A stretch of 6,109 nucleotides of DNA. It comes from Candidatus Kaiserbacteria bacterium CG_4_10_14_0_2_um_filter_50_16 (lineage in GTDB: Bacteria; Patescibacteriota; Minisyncoccia; Phycocordibacterales; Phycocordibacteraceae). The translations under genes and the position numbers were made by a program. Shown in pieces: positions 1 through 5,451 of this stretch. The notes below the pieces were generated by a model that was not told where the DNA came from, ran no database searches, and saw only the letters and a program-made list of their open reading frames with translations. Within the stretch, counting starts at the first letter, position 1. Each line of letters opens with the position of its first letter. Location: NCBI GenBank assembly GCA_002793115.1, contig PFPP01000054.1, positions 1 through 6,109 on the forward strand. The letters run 5' to 3'.

Positions 1-7
1 AGGATTC

Positions 8-24
8 GCCACGCTCCGCGTGGC
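8..24. repeat. Small perfect hairpin at the left edge
   Basis: GCCACGC (8-14) and GCGTGGC (18-24) form a 7-bp perfect stem around a 3-base TCC loop. It sits just before the A tract of the following terminator. It may be part of the 3' end of an off-window gene or of its transcript. Stops occur in two forward frames at 47-49 and 52-54, so an off-window gene could end here, but too little is visible to assign one. Confidence 0.4.
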
Positions 25-26
25 TC

Positions 27-74
27 AAAAAAGATGGTTCGATCCTTAATTTGAAAGTTCGAACCGACTTTTTT
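27..74. terminator. Bidirectional intrinsic terminator
   Basis: Positions 27-42 (six A, then GATGGTTCGA) pair with 59-74 (TCGAACCGAC, then six T). The stem is 16 positions long with one G-T wobble (35/66), one A-A mismatch (34/67) and a 16-base loop. The A tract on one side and the T tract on the other give a stem ending in a U run on either strand. This suits termination of an off-window plus-strand gene and would also stop minus-strand transcription. The core stem is only moderately GC-rich, so efficiency is uncertain. Confidence 0.6.
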
Positions 75-76
75 GT

Positions 77-100
77 ACAAATGAAGTTTTTCTTCATTGT
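77..100. repeat. Short inverted repeat with T5 loop
   Basis: ACAAATGAAG (77-86) pairs with CTTCATTGT (92-100) with one bulged A, leaving a loop of five T. It lies between the terminator and the candidate promoter of the gene at 139. It could be a second, weaker hairpin or a protein-binding palindrome; nothing in the sequence decides between these. Confidence 0.25.
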
Positions 101-105
101 AACTG

Positions 106-135
106 GGGACAACGCGATTAATTATTACATATAAA
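106..135 (+). promoter_or_regulatory. Candidate promoter of the four-helix membrane protein gene
   Basis: GGGACA (106-111) resembles a -35 box (TTGACA, 4 of 6) and TATAAA (130-135) a -10 box (5 of 6), with an 18-base spacer. Transcription would begin near 142. That is after the ATG at 139 and right at the in-frame ATG at 145, which implies a leaderless or nearly leaderless message. No purine-rich ribosome binding site precedes either ATG, which fits this reading. The region is AT-rich, so a chance match is possible. Confidence 0.35.
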
Positions 136-138
136 CAT

Positions 139-930
139 ATGCATATGGATCATAAAAAAGTTGTAACTATTGTTTTTGTTGTGATGGCCATCGTGCTTGC
201 TTATATGACCTTTTTTTCAATTTCATGGTTATCCCATAGGTTTAATACGCCGATAGTGGCAACTGCTTTTCGAGGCGATGGCACATTTACCATAGGGCAA
301 AATGATTCTGTCCAATTAAATAATGGGGTGGTGATTCATTTTTCTAGCATACACAGACCAGCTGATGGCGAAAGATTCAGTGGATCTCCAGTTGGTGTGA
401 ATAAATACCCATCGGATACTTACTATACGAAATACAGTGAATCAGAGACAGGGGTGGTGCTTGTTGTTGTTGGTGATTATATATTCCTTTCACCCAAAAA
501 CAATGAACAGCAAATACTCAAGTTTAGATCTAATCCTTTTTATTATTCGGGCGCAGTTATGAAGCTTATCTCTTTTAATGAAAATAAGCTTGATCAAAAT
601 AAAGGAACTGCAACTATCTCTTTTGGGTCAATTAAATATATGAATTTTGATAAATCATCTCTTGTACTACCGATTATATTGATTATTCAAGCTATGTTCG
701 TATTTATGGCAGAATTCATAATTAAACGCAGGTCTGCAAACACTTTACATAGATATACTTTTTACAGATCAATTATATATACCATCCCAGTTTTATTATT
801 AGCTGCTTTCTCGGATCCTGAATGGGGTATTCTTGGTGCCATTGTAATTTTCCCTTTTGTTTTTATCGAATCAATTCTGTTATCCTTCTTGGCTTATAAA
901 ATTGCTATTAAGGGAAAAGGTTCTAATTAA
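139..930 (+). CDS. Unrecognised membrane protein, four predicted helices with extracytoplasmic domain
   Basis: I do not recognise this 263-residue protein. It shows a hydrophobic helix at about 8-31 after a basic HKK start, then a polar domain (about 32-173) rich in short beta-like stretches, then three hydrophobic segments at about 174-195, 210-224 and 230-254. Basic residues (KRR at 196-198, a lysine-rich tail) place both termini in the cytoplasm by the positive-inside rule, with the polar domain outside. No catalytic motif, lipobox cysteine or cysteine pair is evident. The first ATG is at 139. The ATG at 145 (third codon) is equally possible and fits the candidate promoter better. The gene is much more AT-rich than the exporter genes (about 35% GC in 301-360, counted by eye) and stands alone between a terminator and a long non-coding gap, suggesting separate origin. 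It is clearly protein-like, but its function is unknown. Confidence 0.75.
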   Translation: MHMDHKKVVTIVFVVMAIVLAYMTFFSISWLSHRFNTPIVATAFRGDGTFTIGQNDSVQLNNGVVIHFSSIHRPADGERFSGSPVGVNKYPSDTYYTKYSESETGVVLVVVGDYIFLSPKNNEQQILKFRSNPFYYSGAVMKLISFNENKLDQNKGTATISFGSIKYMNFDKSSLVLPIILIIQAMFVFMAEFIIKRRSANTLHRYTFYRSIIYTIPVLLLAAFSDPEWGILGAIVIFPFVFIESILLSFLAYKIAIKGKGSN

Positions 931-999
931 AATTTGTCGCCAAGAAAAATTTAATTGTCCTTTTCATTTTTAGGCTCAAGTGAGCCACACCAGCCGTTT

Positions 1000-1005
1000 T
1001 ATAAT
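1000..1005 (+). promoter_or_regulatory. Consensus -10 box inside the non-coding gap
   Basis: TATAAT at 1000-1005 matches the sigma-70 -10 consensus exactly. No good -35 box is found 16-18 bases upstream and there is no extended TGn motif. A transcript from here would begin near 1012 and contains no start codon shortly downstream. It could drive a non-coding transcript through the inverted repeats to the hairpin at 1500-1532. A chance match in AT-rich DNA is a real alternative. Confidence 0.25.
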
Positions 1006-1112
1006 TTTTCCTCAAATAAACGCGGAGAGGAAGCGCCTCGGATCGCCTTTTGATCACTGAGCAAGGGGCTTCAATGTGAATACTTTGTTGCCCATTGTGG
1101 AGTTTCCAAACT

Positions 1113-1222
1113 GCGAAGCAAAACCAAAAATTTCTTTTCCATTTTTTGTCGGCTCCACACACACCCACCGCCGAAAGGCGAAAAAAGAAAGGTAAGGAAA
1201 ATTTTTGGTTTTTGCTTCCGCG
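1113..1222. repeat. Long imperfect inverted repeat with nested GAAA hairpin
   Basis: The core arms 1115-1133 and 1199-1218 pair over 19 bp with a single bulged T (1209). Weaker pairing continues inward (roughly 1134-1151 with 1179-1197) with a few mismatches and wobbles. Inside sits CGCC-GAAA-GGCG (1169-1180), a short stem with a GNRA-type tetraloop when read on the plus strand. The outer ends (GCGAAGC and GCTTCCGC) extend the match with a one-base offset. The whole element is about 110 bases. It could be the body of a structured RNA or a miniature inverted-repeat element. No target-site duplication was found, and it carries no gene. Confidence 0.6.
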
Positions 1223-1276
1223 ACCGCAGGGAGCGGACGAGGCGCGCATCACTGGTCTTTTCGCTCAAAGAAAGTT

Positions 1277-1309
1277 CGTGCAAAGGCTACTATTTCACCG
1301 CATTGCACG
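1277..1309. repeat. 7-bp inverted repeat
   Basis: CGTGCAA (1277-1283) and TTGCACG (1303-1309) are perfect reverse complements separated by 19 bases. With the adjacent TCTTT/AAAGA hairpin (1256-1271) and the long inverted repeat just upstream, it makes 1113-1309 an almost continuous run of foldable sequence. On its own a 7-bp repeat could arise by chance. Confidence 0.35.
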
Positions 1310-1499
1310 CATTAAATTAGGAGAAAAATACTGAGGTCAGACTTTTGTGTTTGTTGTCCTTAATCCTCCTCGATTTTCCACACGCCTTTTTCGAGAAATG
1401 CGGAAATGGTTTGGCGGTTCGCTGGTATAGCTCCTATTCACTAAAAATCAACCGTAATCGTGAATGTATACAAAAAAACCGCATCCTTTCACGTTTATA

Positions 1500-1532
1500 A
1501 AGAATCGCCGGCGCGGAACGCCGGCGATTCTT
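1500..1532. terminator. Strong GC-rich hairpin terminator
   Basis: Positions 1500-1513 (AAGAATCGCCGGCG) pair perfectly with 1519-1532 around a 5-base CGGAA loop, a 14-bp stem. It lies 23 bases beyond the stop codon of the minus-strand DUF378 gene and most simply terminates that gene. The T tract is broken on the minus strand (TTCTTTATAAA) and T-rich on the plus strand (CTTCTTTGTTG). It therefore may work in both directions and would also end any plus-strand transcript of the non-coding gap. Confidence 0.75.
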
Positions 1533-1555
1533 CTTTGTTGCCTAAAAACCGGTGC

Positions 1556-1813
1556 CTACATTCCCATTCCCGGAGTGCTTGGAGCGCCAGTGCCACAACA
1601 TCGGCAATCCTTTTTGTGCGAGAAGATAAGAAGGAGCGCCGAAAGGCCGACGAGCAGGTAGACGAGATCCTCCAGCCAGGACACCGAGCCGAGAAGGAGA
1701 TTCACGACATTCCAGTTGCCGCCCATATAGTTGCCAAGCGCGATGAGACCCCAATTGAGCCCACCGACTATGACGAGAATGAAAGAAATACCGTGATATA
1801 ACTTTGTTTTCAT
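1556..1813 (-). CDS. DUF378 family small membrane protein
   Basis: This 85-residue protein matches the DUF378 (YuzA-like) pattern. A first helix at about 7-28 carries the family hallmark GGLNWGL (17-23). A short loop follows (NVVNLLLGSVSWLEDL), then a second helix at about 47-65 with the typical VYLLVGLSAL. The family's function is unknown; members are small integral membrane proteins with two helices. The C-terminus is distinctive: HKKDCRCC (66-73), then a Gly/Pro/Met-rich tail. Its three clustered cysteines next to a histidine could bind a metal or form disulfides, but this is inference. The ATG at 1813 has no Shine-Dalgarno; the bases before it read CACCTGC on the coding strand. The gene is transcribed away from the exporter operon, shares a 118-base spacer with it, and ends at the hairpin 1500-1532. 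Identification is confident; function is not. Confidence 0.88.
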   Translation of the reverse strand: MKTKLYHGISFILVIVGGLNWGLIALGNYMGGNWNVVNLLLGSVSWLEDLVYLLVGLSALLLIFSHKKDCRCCGTGAPSTPGMGM

Positions 1814-1830
1814 GCAGGTGAAAAGAGATG

Positions 1831-1836
1831 ATTAAA
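1831..1836 (-). promoter_or_regulatory. Candidate -10 box for the DUF378 gene
   Basis: On the minus strand 1836-1831 reads TTTAAT (5 of 6 to TATAAT), 17 bases before the ATG at 1813, giving a leader of only about 10 bases. No convincing -35 lies at the right distance. An alternative pair is TCCACA (1887-1882) and TACTAT (1864-1859), with a 17-base spacer and 4 of 6 matches each, which would give a longer leader. Neither is strong. Confidence 0.25.
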
Positions 1837-1891
1837 AGCGGGGAATGATCCGCTCCCTATAGTATGACTCTTTTTGGGCCGTGTGGAGCGG
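1837..1891. repeat. Overlapping inverted repeats in the divergent spacer
   Basis: CCGCTCC (1850-1856) can pair with GGAGCGG (1885-1891) over 7 bp. Its first five bases can instead pair with AGCGG (1837-1841) over 5 bp with an 8-base loop. The two pairings exclude each other. They lie between the start of the DUF378 gene and that of the exporter operon. If transcribed they could act as alternative folds; as DNA they could be an operator. There is no further evidence for either role. Confidence 0.3.
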
Positions 1892-1915
1892 TCGAGTGAC
1901 TGCCTGTGCAAAATA

Positions 1916-1920
1916 GAGGA
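1916..1920 (+). promoter_or_regulatory. Possible ribosome binding site for the adaptor gene
   Basis: GAGGA lies 11 bases before the ATG at 1932, which supports that start if the message begins upstream of it. If instead the TATAAT at 1928-1933 is the active -10 box, this site lies outside the transcript and the later ATG codons at 1944 or 1947 are the real starts. Confidence 0.35.
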
Positions 1921-1927
1921 TTCACAA

Positions 1928-1933
1928 TATAAT
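1928..1933 (+). promoter_or_regulatory. Consensus -10 box at the start of the exporter operon
   Basis: TATAAT matches the consensus exactly and overlaps the first possible start codon (1932). A -35 box is weak: TGTGCA (1905-1910) matches 3 of 6 with a 17-base spacer. Transcription would start near 1940, a few bases before the in-frame ATG at 1944, giving a practically leaderless message. Confidence 0.4.
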
Positions 1934-3458
1934 GGAACATATTATGATGACATTTCTGAAATCAAAATGGGTTCTGTGGATCATATTGGTATTGGCGATT
2001 ATTGGCGGCGGATATTGGTTCTTCATGCGGAGCAATAGCGCGTCATATCAATTTGTAACTGTCACGCAGGGATCTATTACCGAGACAGTTTCCGTTACAG
2101 GTAACACAACGCCAACGAAGAGTGTTTCGCTCGGGTTCCAAAACACGGGTACGATTGCACACATTTACCATACTCTCGGTGACCATGTGAGCGCAGGAGA
2201 GGTCATCGCAGAACTCAATACGGCGAATCTCTCTGCGGTGCTTCAACAGGCTCGGGCGAGTCTCGCCGTTGCAGAAGCGAATCTTGCTTCGCTCATGGCT
2301 GGCACGCGCCAGGAGCAACTCACTATAGACCAGAACGCAGTCACGCAGAGTCAAATGGCACTTATCAATGCGGTGGCGAATGCGTATGCCGTTTCCGACG
2401 GCGCGGTGCATACGAACGTAGATCAATTCTTCACCAACCCGCGTACGTCGATTGCCACACTTACGTTCATCGTGCCTGACGCGATGCTTGCAAACAAAGT
2501 CGCACAAGATCGTATTGCGCTTGAGCCGGTGCTCACCGACTGGAGCGAACAAGTGTCCTCGCCGTCTTTCAGCGGGAGCGACCCAATGGCAGTCGCGACG
2601 CAGACCGTGCAGAACATAGCGCAGGTTAGTACATTCCTTAATGACGTGGCGGCCGTACTTGTCAAGACGCCTCTGTCGGGAAGTCTGTTGGCCACGACCT
2701 TAGCTACCTATCAATCGAGCATTGCCACCGCCCGTACAAATGTTGCGAGCGCTCTCACTACGCTCACGAGCGCAAAGACGGCACTTGTAAGCGCTGAGGG
2801 CGCGCTCGCACTCGCGAAAGCGGGGTCGACCCCGGAGAGTATCGCCGCACAACAAGCACAGGTGGAACAGGCACAAGCCGGCGTCGCGAGTGCTGAGGCA
2901 AATCTACAGGGATCGCAGATTGTCGCTCCGATGAGCGGCATGGTGACACAACAAGATGCAAAGATCGGACAATTAGCATCTTCCGGCATGCCACTTGTCT
3001 CCATCATCGGCAACGGCGGATTCGAGGTGGATGCGGGAGTATCCGAAACTGATGTGGGAAAACTGGCCGTCGGAGATACAGCAACTATGACTCTTGATGC
3101 TTTCCCCAACGAGTCATTCGTGGGATCAGTGTTTTATATCGCTCCAGCGCAAACGAACACCCAGGGAGTGATCAGCTATCAGATAAAGATCTCATTCAAT
3201 AAGGTTGACCCAAGATTGAAGAGCGGACTAACGACAAATATTGACATACAGACGAAGCATAATGAGAACGTGTTAATCCTTCCGCAGTACGCGATCCTGC
3301 AAAATGACAACGGTACGTTCGTCGAAACACTTGTGGGAAAAGCTATGACAACTAGCCCGATAACGCTGGGAATCCAAGATCAGAAAGGGAATGTCGAAAT
3401 TCTCTCTGGCGTCACGCTCGGCGAGCACGTGATCAATATTGGACTCAAGAAGCAATGA
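1932..3458 (+). CDS. HlyD/MacA-like exporter adaptor with inserted helical domain
   Basis: This 508-residue protein is the extracytoplasmic adaptor of the exporter. After a basic start it has one membrane helix (about 13-32) with no lipobox cysteine. The first half of the lipoyl-like domain follows (about 65-100; GTIAHIYHTLGDHVSAGE), then a helical region rich in Ala and Gln, then the second lipoyl half (about 329-361; VAPMSGMVTQ), a beta-barrel (about 363-440) and a membrane-proximal domain to the end. MacA is usually about 370 residues. The excess sits between two coiled-coil arms at about 141-262. Both arms carry an AG-x3-E motif (AGTRQE 123-128, AGSTPE 297-302), as if the hairpin had been duplicated or opened for a new domain. 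The start is uncertain: 1932 has GAGGA upstream, while 1944 or 1947 fits a promoter overlapping 1932. The downstream ATPase overlaps the stop by four bases. MacA-like by architecture; substrate unknown. Confidence 0.88.
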   Translation: MEHIMMTFLKSKWVLWIILVLAIIGGGYWFFMRSNSASYQFVTVTQGSITETVSVTGNTTPTKSVSLGFQNTGTIAHIYHTLGDHVSAGEVIAELNTANLSAVLQQARASLAVAEANLASLMAGTRQEQLTIDQNAVTQSQMALINAVANAYAVSDGAVHTNVDQFFTNPRTSIATLTFIVPDAMLANKVAQDRIALEPVLTDWSEQVSSPSFSGSDPMAVATQTVQNIAQVSTFLNDVAAVLVKTPLSGSLLATTLATYQSSIATARTNVASALTTLTSAKTALVSAEGALALAKAGSTPESIAAQQAQVEQAQAGVASAEANLQGSQIVAPMSGMVTQQDAKIGQLASSGMPLVSIIGNGGFEVDAGVSETDVGKLAVGDTATMTLDAFPNESFVGSVFYIAPAQTNTQGVISYQIKISFNKVDPRLKSGLTTNIDIQTKHNENVLILPQYAILQNDNGTFVETLVGKAMTTSPITLGIQDQKGNVEILSGVTLGEHVINIGLKKQ

Positions 3459-4159
3459 TTGAAATACATAATTTACAGAAGGAATACGTTGAAGAAGAGA
3501 CGCCAACGCGGGCCCTGTGTGGTGTCACCTTCTCGATAAATAGGGGCGAATTTATTTCTGTTATGGGTCCGTCTGGATCAGGCAAGTCCACACTCCTACA
3601 GATACTAAGCTTCCTCGACCGACCGACCGGCGGATCCTACAAATTTCAAGGCAAGAGTATCGATGATATGACAGACCAGGAACTTGCTCATGTCCGCAAC
3701 AAAGATATGGGCTTCGTGTTCCAGTCATTCAACCTTCTCTCACGATTGACCGTCTATGACAACGTTGAGATACCGCTTCTCTATTCTGATACCGTGCCCG
3801 CCAAGCGCCGAACACTCGTGGAGGAAGCCGTTCGATCGGTTGGTCTCGAAGAGAAATTACATACCGAAACCGGTAAACTCTCCGGCGGGCAGAAGCAACG
3901 CGTTGCCATCGCTCGCGCACTCGTGACCGACCCGAACGTCATTTTTGCCGATGAGCCGACTGGTAATCTTGATTCACAATCCGGCTTGCAGATTATGGAA
4001 ATATTGGCGTCACTTCACGACCGAGGTCGCACGGTAATACTGGTGACGCACGAGACCAAGACCGCCGAGTTCGCGAATCGAATCATCATGATGAAAGACG
4101 GTACGGTGGAGAGTGATGAGGCGATCGCCACGCATCGTGTCCGCGATAATCTGAAATAA
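3455..4159 (+). CDS. MacB/LolD-type ABC transporter ATP-binding protein
   Basis: This 234-residue cytoplasmic ATPase drives the exporter. All expected motifs are present and intact: aromatic A-loop Tyr11, Walker A GPSGSGKST (38-46), Q-loop Gln90 in FVFQSFNLL, signature LSGGQ (142-146), Walker B VIFADEP with the catalytic Glu167, D-loop NLDS (171-174) and H-loop His199 in VTHE. The spacing and the FNLLSRLTVYDNV and ADEPTGNLDS blocks are typical of the MacB/LolD/FtsE branch, whose dimers pair with FtsX-type permeases. In this group ATP turnover usually drives movement of an extracytoplasmic domain rather than passage through a membrane channel. The length is normal for a stand-alone ATPase, unlike proteobacterial MacB, where it is fused to the permease. 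The start codon overlaps the adaptor stop (ATGA), with only a weak AAGAAG upstream, so translational coupling is likely. Confidence 0.95.
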   Translation: MIEIHNLQKEYVEEETPTRALCGVTFSINRGEFISVMGPSGSGKSTLLQILSFLDRPTGGSYKFQGKSIDDMTDQELAHVRNKDMGFVFQSFNLLSRLTVYDNVEIPLLYSDTVPAKRRTLVEEAVRSVGLEEKLHTETGKLSGGQKQRVAIARALVTDPNVIFADEPTGNLDSQSGLQIMEILASLHDRGRTVILVTHETKTAEFANRIIMMKDGTVESDEAIATHRVRDNLK

Positions 4160-4161
4160 TT

Positions 4162-5412
4162 ATGCTACTTAGAGATGCCTTCAAAACTGCCACGCGCAAC
4201 CTCACTCACGGCAAGATGCGTTCGATCCTGACGATGCTCGGCATCGTTATCGGAATAGCATCTGTCATCATTCTTATGTCGATAGGCCAGTCGGCGCAGG
4301 ATTTAATAGTAGGTCAGGTGCAAGGACTCGGCTCAAACCTCATAATCGTTTTGCCCGGTGCACCGAATAACGGTAAATTTTCTTCTCCCGCGTCCGCTAG
4401 AGGCATAGTCATTACCAGTTTGCAACAGAGAGATGTTGATGCTTTGCAACGCGAGTCTCCCATACGTGCCGCGGCGTCGCTCGTCAATGGCCAAGCCGAA
4501 GTCGTGTATGAAAACAACAATAAATCGGTCAGTTACCAAGGAGTGAGCGCCAACATGTTTTCGGTGCGGAATCTTACTATGGGGAAAGGGCTTGCCTTTA
4601 CAAAAGTAGATGTTGATTCGGCAAACCATGTGGCAGTTATCGGACCTGATCTTGCGAATACTCTCTTCGGCCCGGCTGTTAACCCAATTAATAAAACTAT
4701 ACGATTGAAGAGTGTCTCGTTTCGCGTTGTTGGAGTGCTTGAAAAAGGAGGTATTGGAGCTTTTGGCGTTGATCAAGGGAACATTGTCGTTGTTCCTGAC
4801 TCCGTTGCCCAAAAACAACTCCTCGGGATTTCTTATCTCAACGGCATATTGGTTCAGGGTGACCCAAGTTATGATACTGATTTTATAAAATCACGCATCA
4901 CATTTGCCTTGCGCCAAAATCATGGCATCACTGATCCAAACAAGGATGATTTCAGCATCCAAACGCAAGCGGATATACTCTCTCTTCTCGGCAATATTAC
5001 TTTGATTCTAACTCTCTTTTTAGCGGCAATCGCTTCCATATCGCTCATTGTCGGCGGCATCGGCATCATGAACATCATGTTAGTATCGGTCACTGAACGC
5101 ACTCGGGAAATCGGTTTGCGTAAAGCCGTCGGCGCGACCGATGCAGACATCCTTCAACAATTCCTCATAGAATCCGTTCTGCTGACTTTCGCTGGTGGCG
5201 TGATTGGCATCTTAGCAGGGGCAGGTGTTGTTAGTCTCGTGTATTTCGTTCTCACCACGTTCTTCTCTTCTTTCGGCTGGGTCTTCGCTTTCCCCCTCTC
5301 GGCAGTCATCCTCGGGCTCGCGGTATCTGGCATAGCCGGTATCGCTTTCGGCATTTATCCGGCGCGCCAGGCCGGACGGAAAAATCCGATTGATGCATTG
5401 CGGTATGAATAA
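4162..5412 (+). CDS. MacB/FtsX-type ABC transporter permease
   Basis: This 416-residue permease is the membrane partner of the ATPase encoded just upstream. It has the standard four-helix MacB layout: helix 1 at about 22-43, a large extracytoplasmic MacB core domain (about 44-272), then helices at about 275-302, 338-366 and 372-397. Family landmarks are the N-terminal RNLTHGKMRSILTMLGIVIG, the cytoplasmic coupling stretch TERTREIGLRKAVGA (311-325) and the closing NPIDALRYE. The length is close to that of other stand-alone MacB-type permeases, and no key region is missing. It starts 2 bases after the ATPase stop without a visible Shine-Dalgarno, so coupled translation within one operon is likely. 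With the adaptor it should form an export machine for a peptide, lipid, toxin or drug; the substrate cannot be read from sequence. No terminator separates it from the next gene. Confidence 0.93.
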   Translation: MLLRDAFKTATRNLTHGKMRSILTMLGIVIGIASVIILMSIGQSAQDLIVGQVQGLGSNLIIVLPGAPNNGKFSSPASARGIVITSLQQRDVDALQRESPIRAAASLVNGQAEVVYENNNKSVSYQGVSANMFSVRNLTMGKGLAFTKVDVDSANHVAVIGPDLANTLFGPAVNPINKTIRLKSVSFRVVGVLEKGGIGAFGVDQGNIVVVPDSVAQKQLLGISYLNGILVQGDPSYDTDFIKSRITFALRQNHGITDPNKDDFSIQTQADILSLLGNITLILTLFLAAIASISLIVGGIGIMNIMLVSVTERTREIGLRKAVGATDADILQQFLIESVLLTFAGGVIGILAGAGVVSLVYFVLTTFFSSFGWVFAFPLSAVILGLAVSGIAGIAFGIYPARQAGRKNPIDALRYE

Positions 5413-5436
5413 GTCCTGACGGGGATGCCGTTCGGG

Positions 5437-5442
5437 TATACT
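5437..5442 (+). promoter_or_regulatory. Candidate -10 box before the phosphatase gene
   Basis: TATACT (5 of 6) ends 9 bases before the ATG at 5452. CTGACG (5416-5421) is a 4 of 6 match to a -35 box, but the 15-base spacer is short. If active it would start transcription near 5449 and give a leaderless phosphatase message, in addition to read-through from the exporter operon. Confidence 0.3.
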
Positions 5443-5451
5443 GGATGCACC

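Larger units (their letters stand above)
931..1499. other. Long gap without a convincing gene, rich in hairpins
   Basis: This stretch lies between the membrane protein gene and the terminator of the DUF378 gene. Its open frames on both strands overlap each other, lack ribosome binding sites and consist of biased, repetitive peptides, so I do not call them genes. It contains a 6-bp hairpin (973-978 with 981-986), a 4-bp hairpin (1027-1030 with 1036-1039), the long inverted repeat at 1113-1222, a TCTTT/AAAGA hairpin (1256-1271), a 7-bp inverted repeat (1277-1309), a TTTCC/GGAAA pairing (1376-1380 with 1402-1406) and an ATTCAC/GTGAAT pairing (1436-1441 with 1460-1465). No tRNA, rRNA, tmRNA or RNase P core was recognised. 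A structured RNA gene or a decayed mobile repeat would both fit. Confidence 0.5.

Noticed and set aside
1..54. Possible C-terminal tail of an off-window gene
   Set aside because: Two forward frames end at 47-49 and 52-54, but 15-17 codons carry no recognisable sequence and overlap the terminator stem.
36..65. GGTTCGATCC and GTTCGAACC resembling tRNA T-arms
   Set aside because: Neither has a matching 5-bp T-stem, acceptor stem or CCA end. The two motifs instead pair with each other as part of the terminator hairpin.
923..1252. Open frame of 109 codons on the minus strand across the inverted repeat
   Set aside because: It overlaps the end of the membrane protein gene, has no start signals, and its peptide is biased in the way expected of translated repeats.
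1095..1334. Open frame of 79 codons on the plus strand inside the non-coding gap
   Set aside because: It begins with TTG, has no ribosome binding site, reads straight through the long inverted repeat and encodes a biased Lys/Arg/Phe-rich peptide. It competes with two equally long minus-strand frames.
931..1555. CRISPR array, tmRNA, RNase P or 6S RNA in the gap
   Set aside because: There are no regularly spaced direct repeats and no recognisable core motifs of these RNAs; the repeats seen are inverted and of differing sequence.
1460..1801. Plus-strand frame of 113 codons opposite the DUF378 gene
   Set aside because: It lies mostly antisense to a recognisable family member, so it is a shadow of that gene.
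1932..5412. Complete MacAB-TolC tripartite drug pump
   Set aside because: No outer-membrane factor is in the window, ATPase and permease are separate proteins, and the adaptor tip is replaced by an inserted domain. Only a MacAB-like inner complex is supported.
5425..5451. Upstream in-frame ATG for the phosphatase at 5425
   Set aside because: It would add nine residues with no family support. The ATG at 5452 starts right at the membrane anchor and fits the candidate -10 box, though the longer form cannot be excluded.
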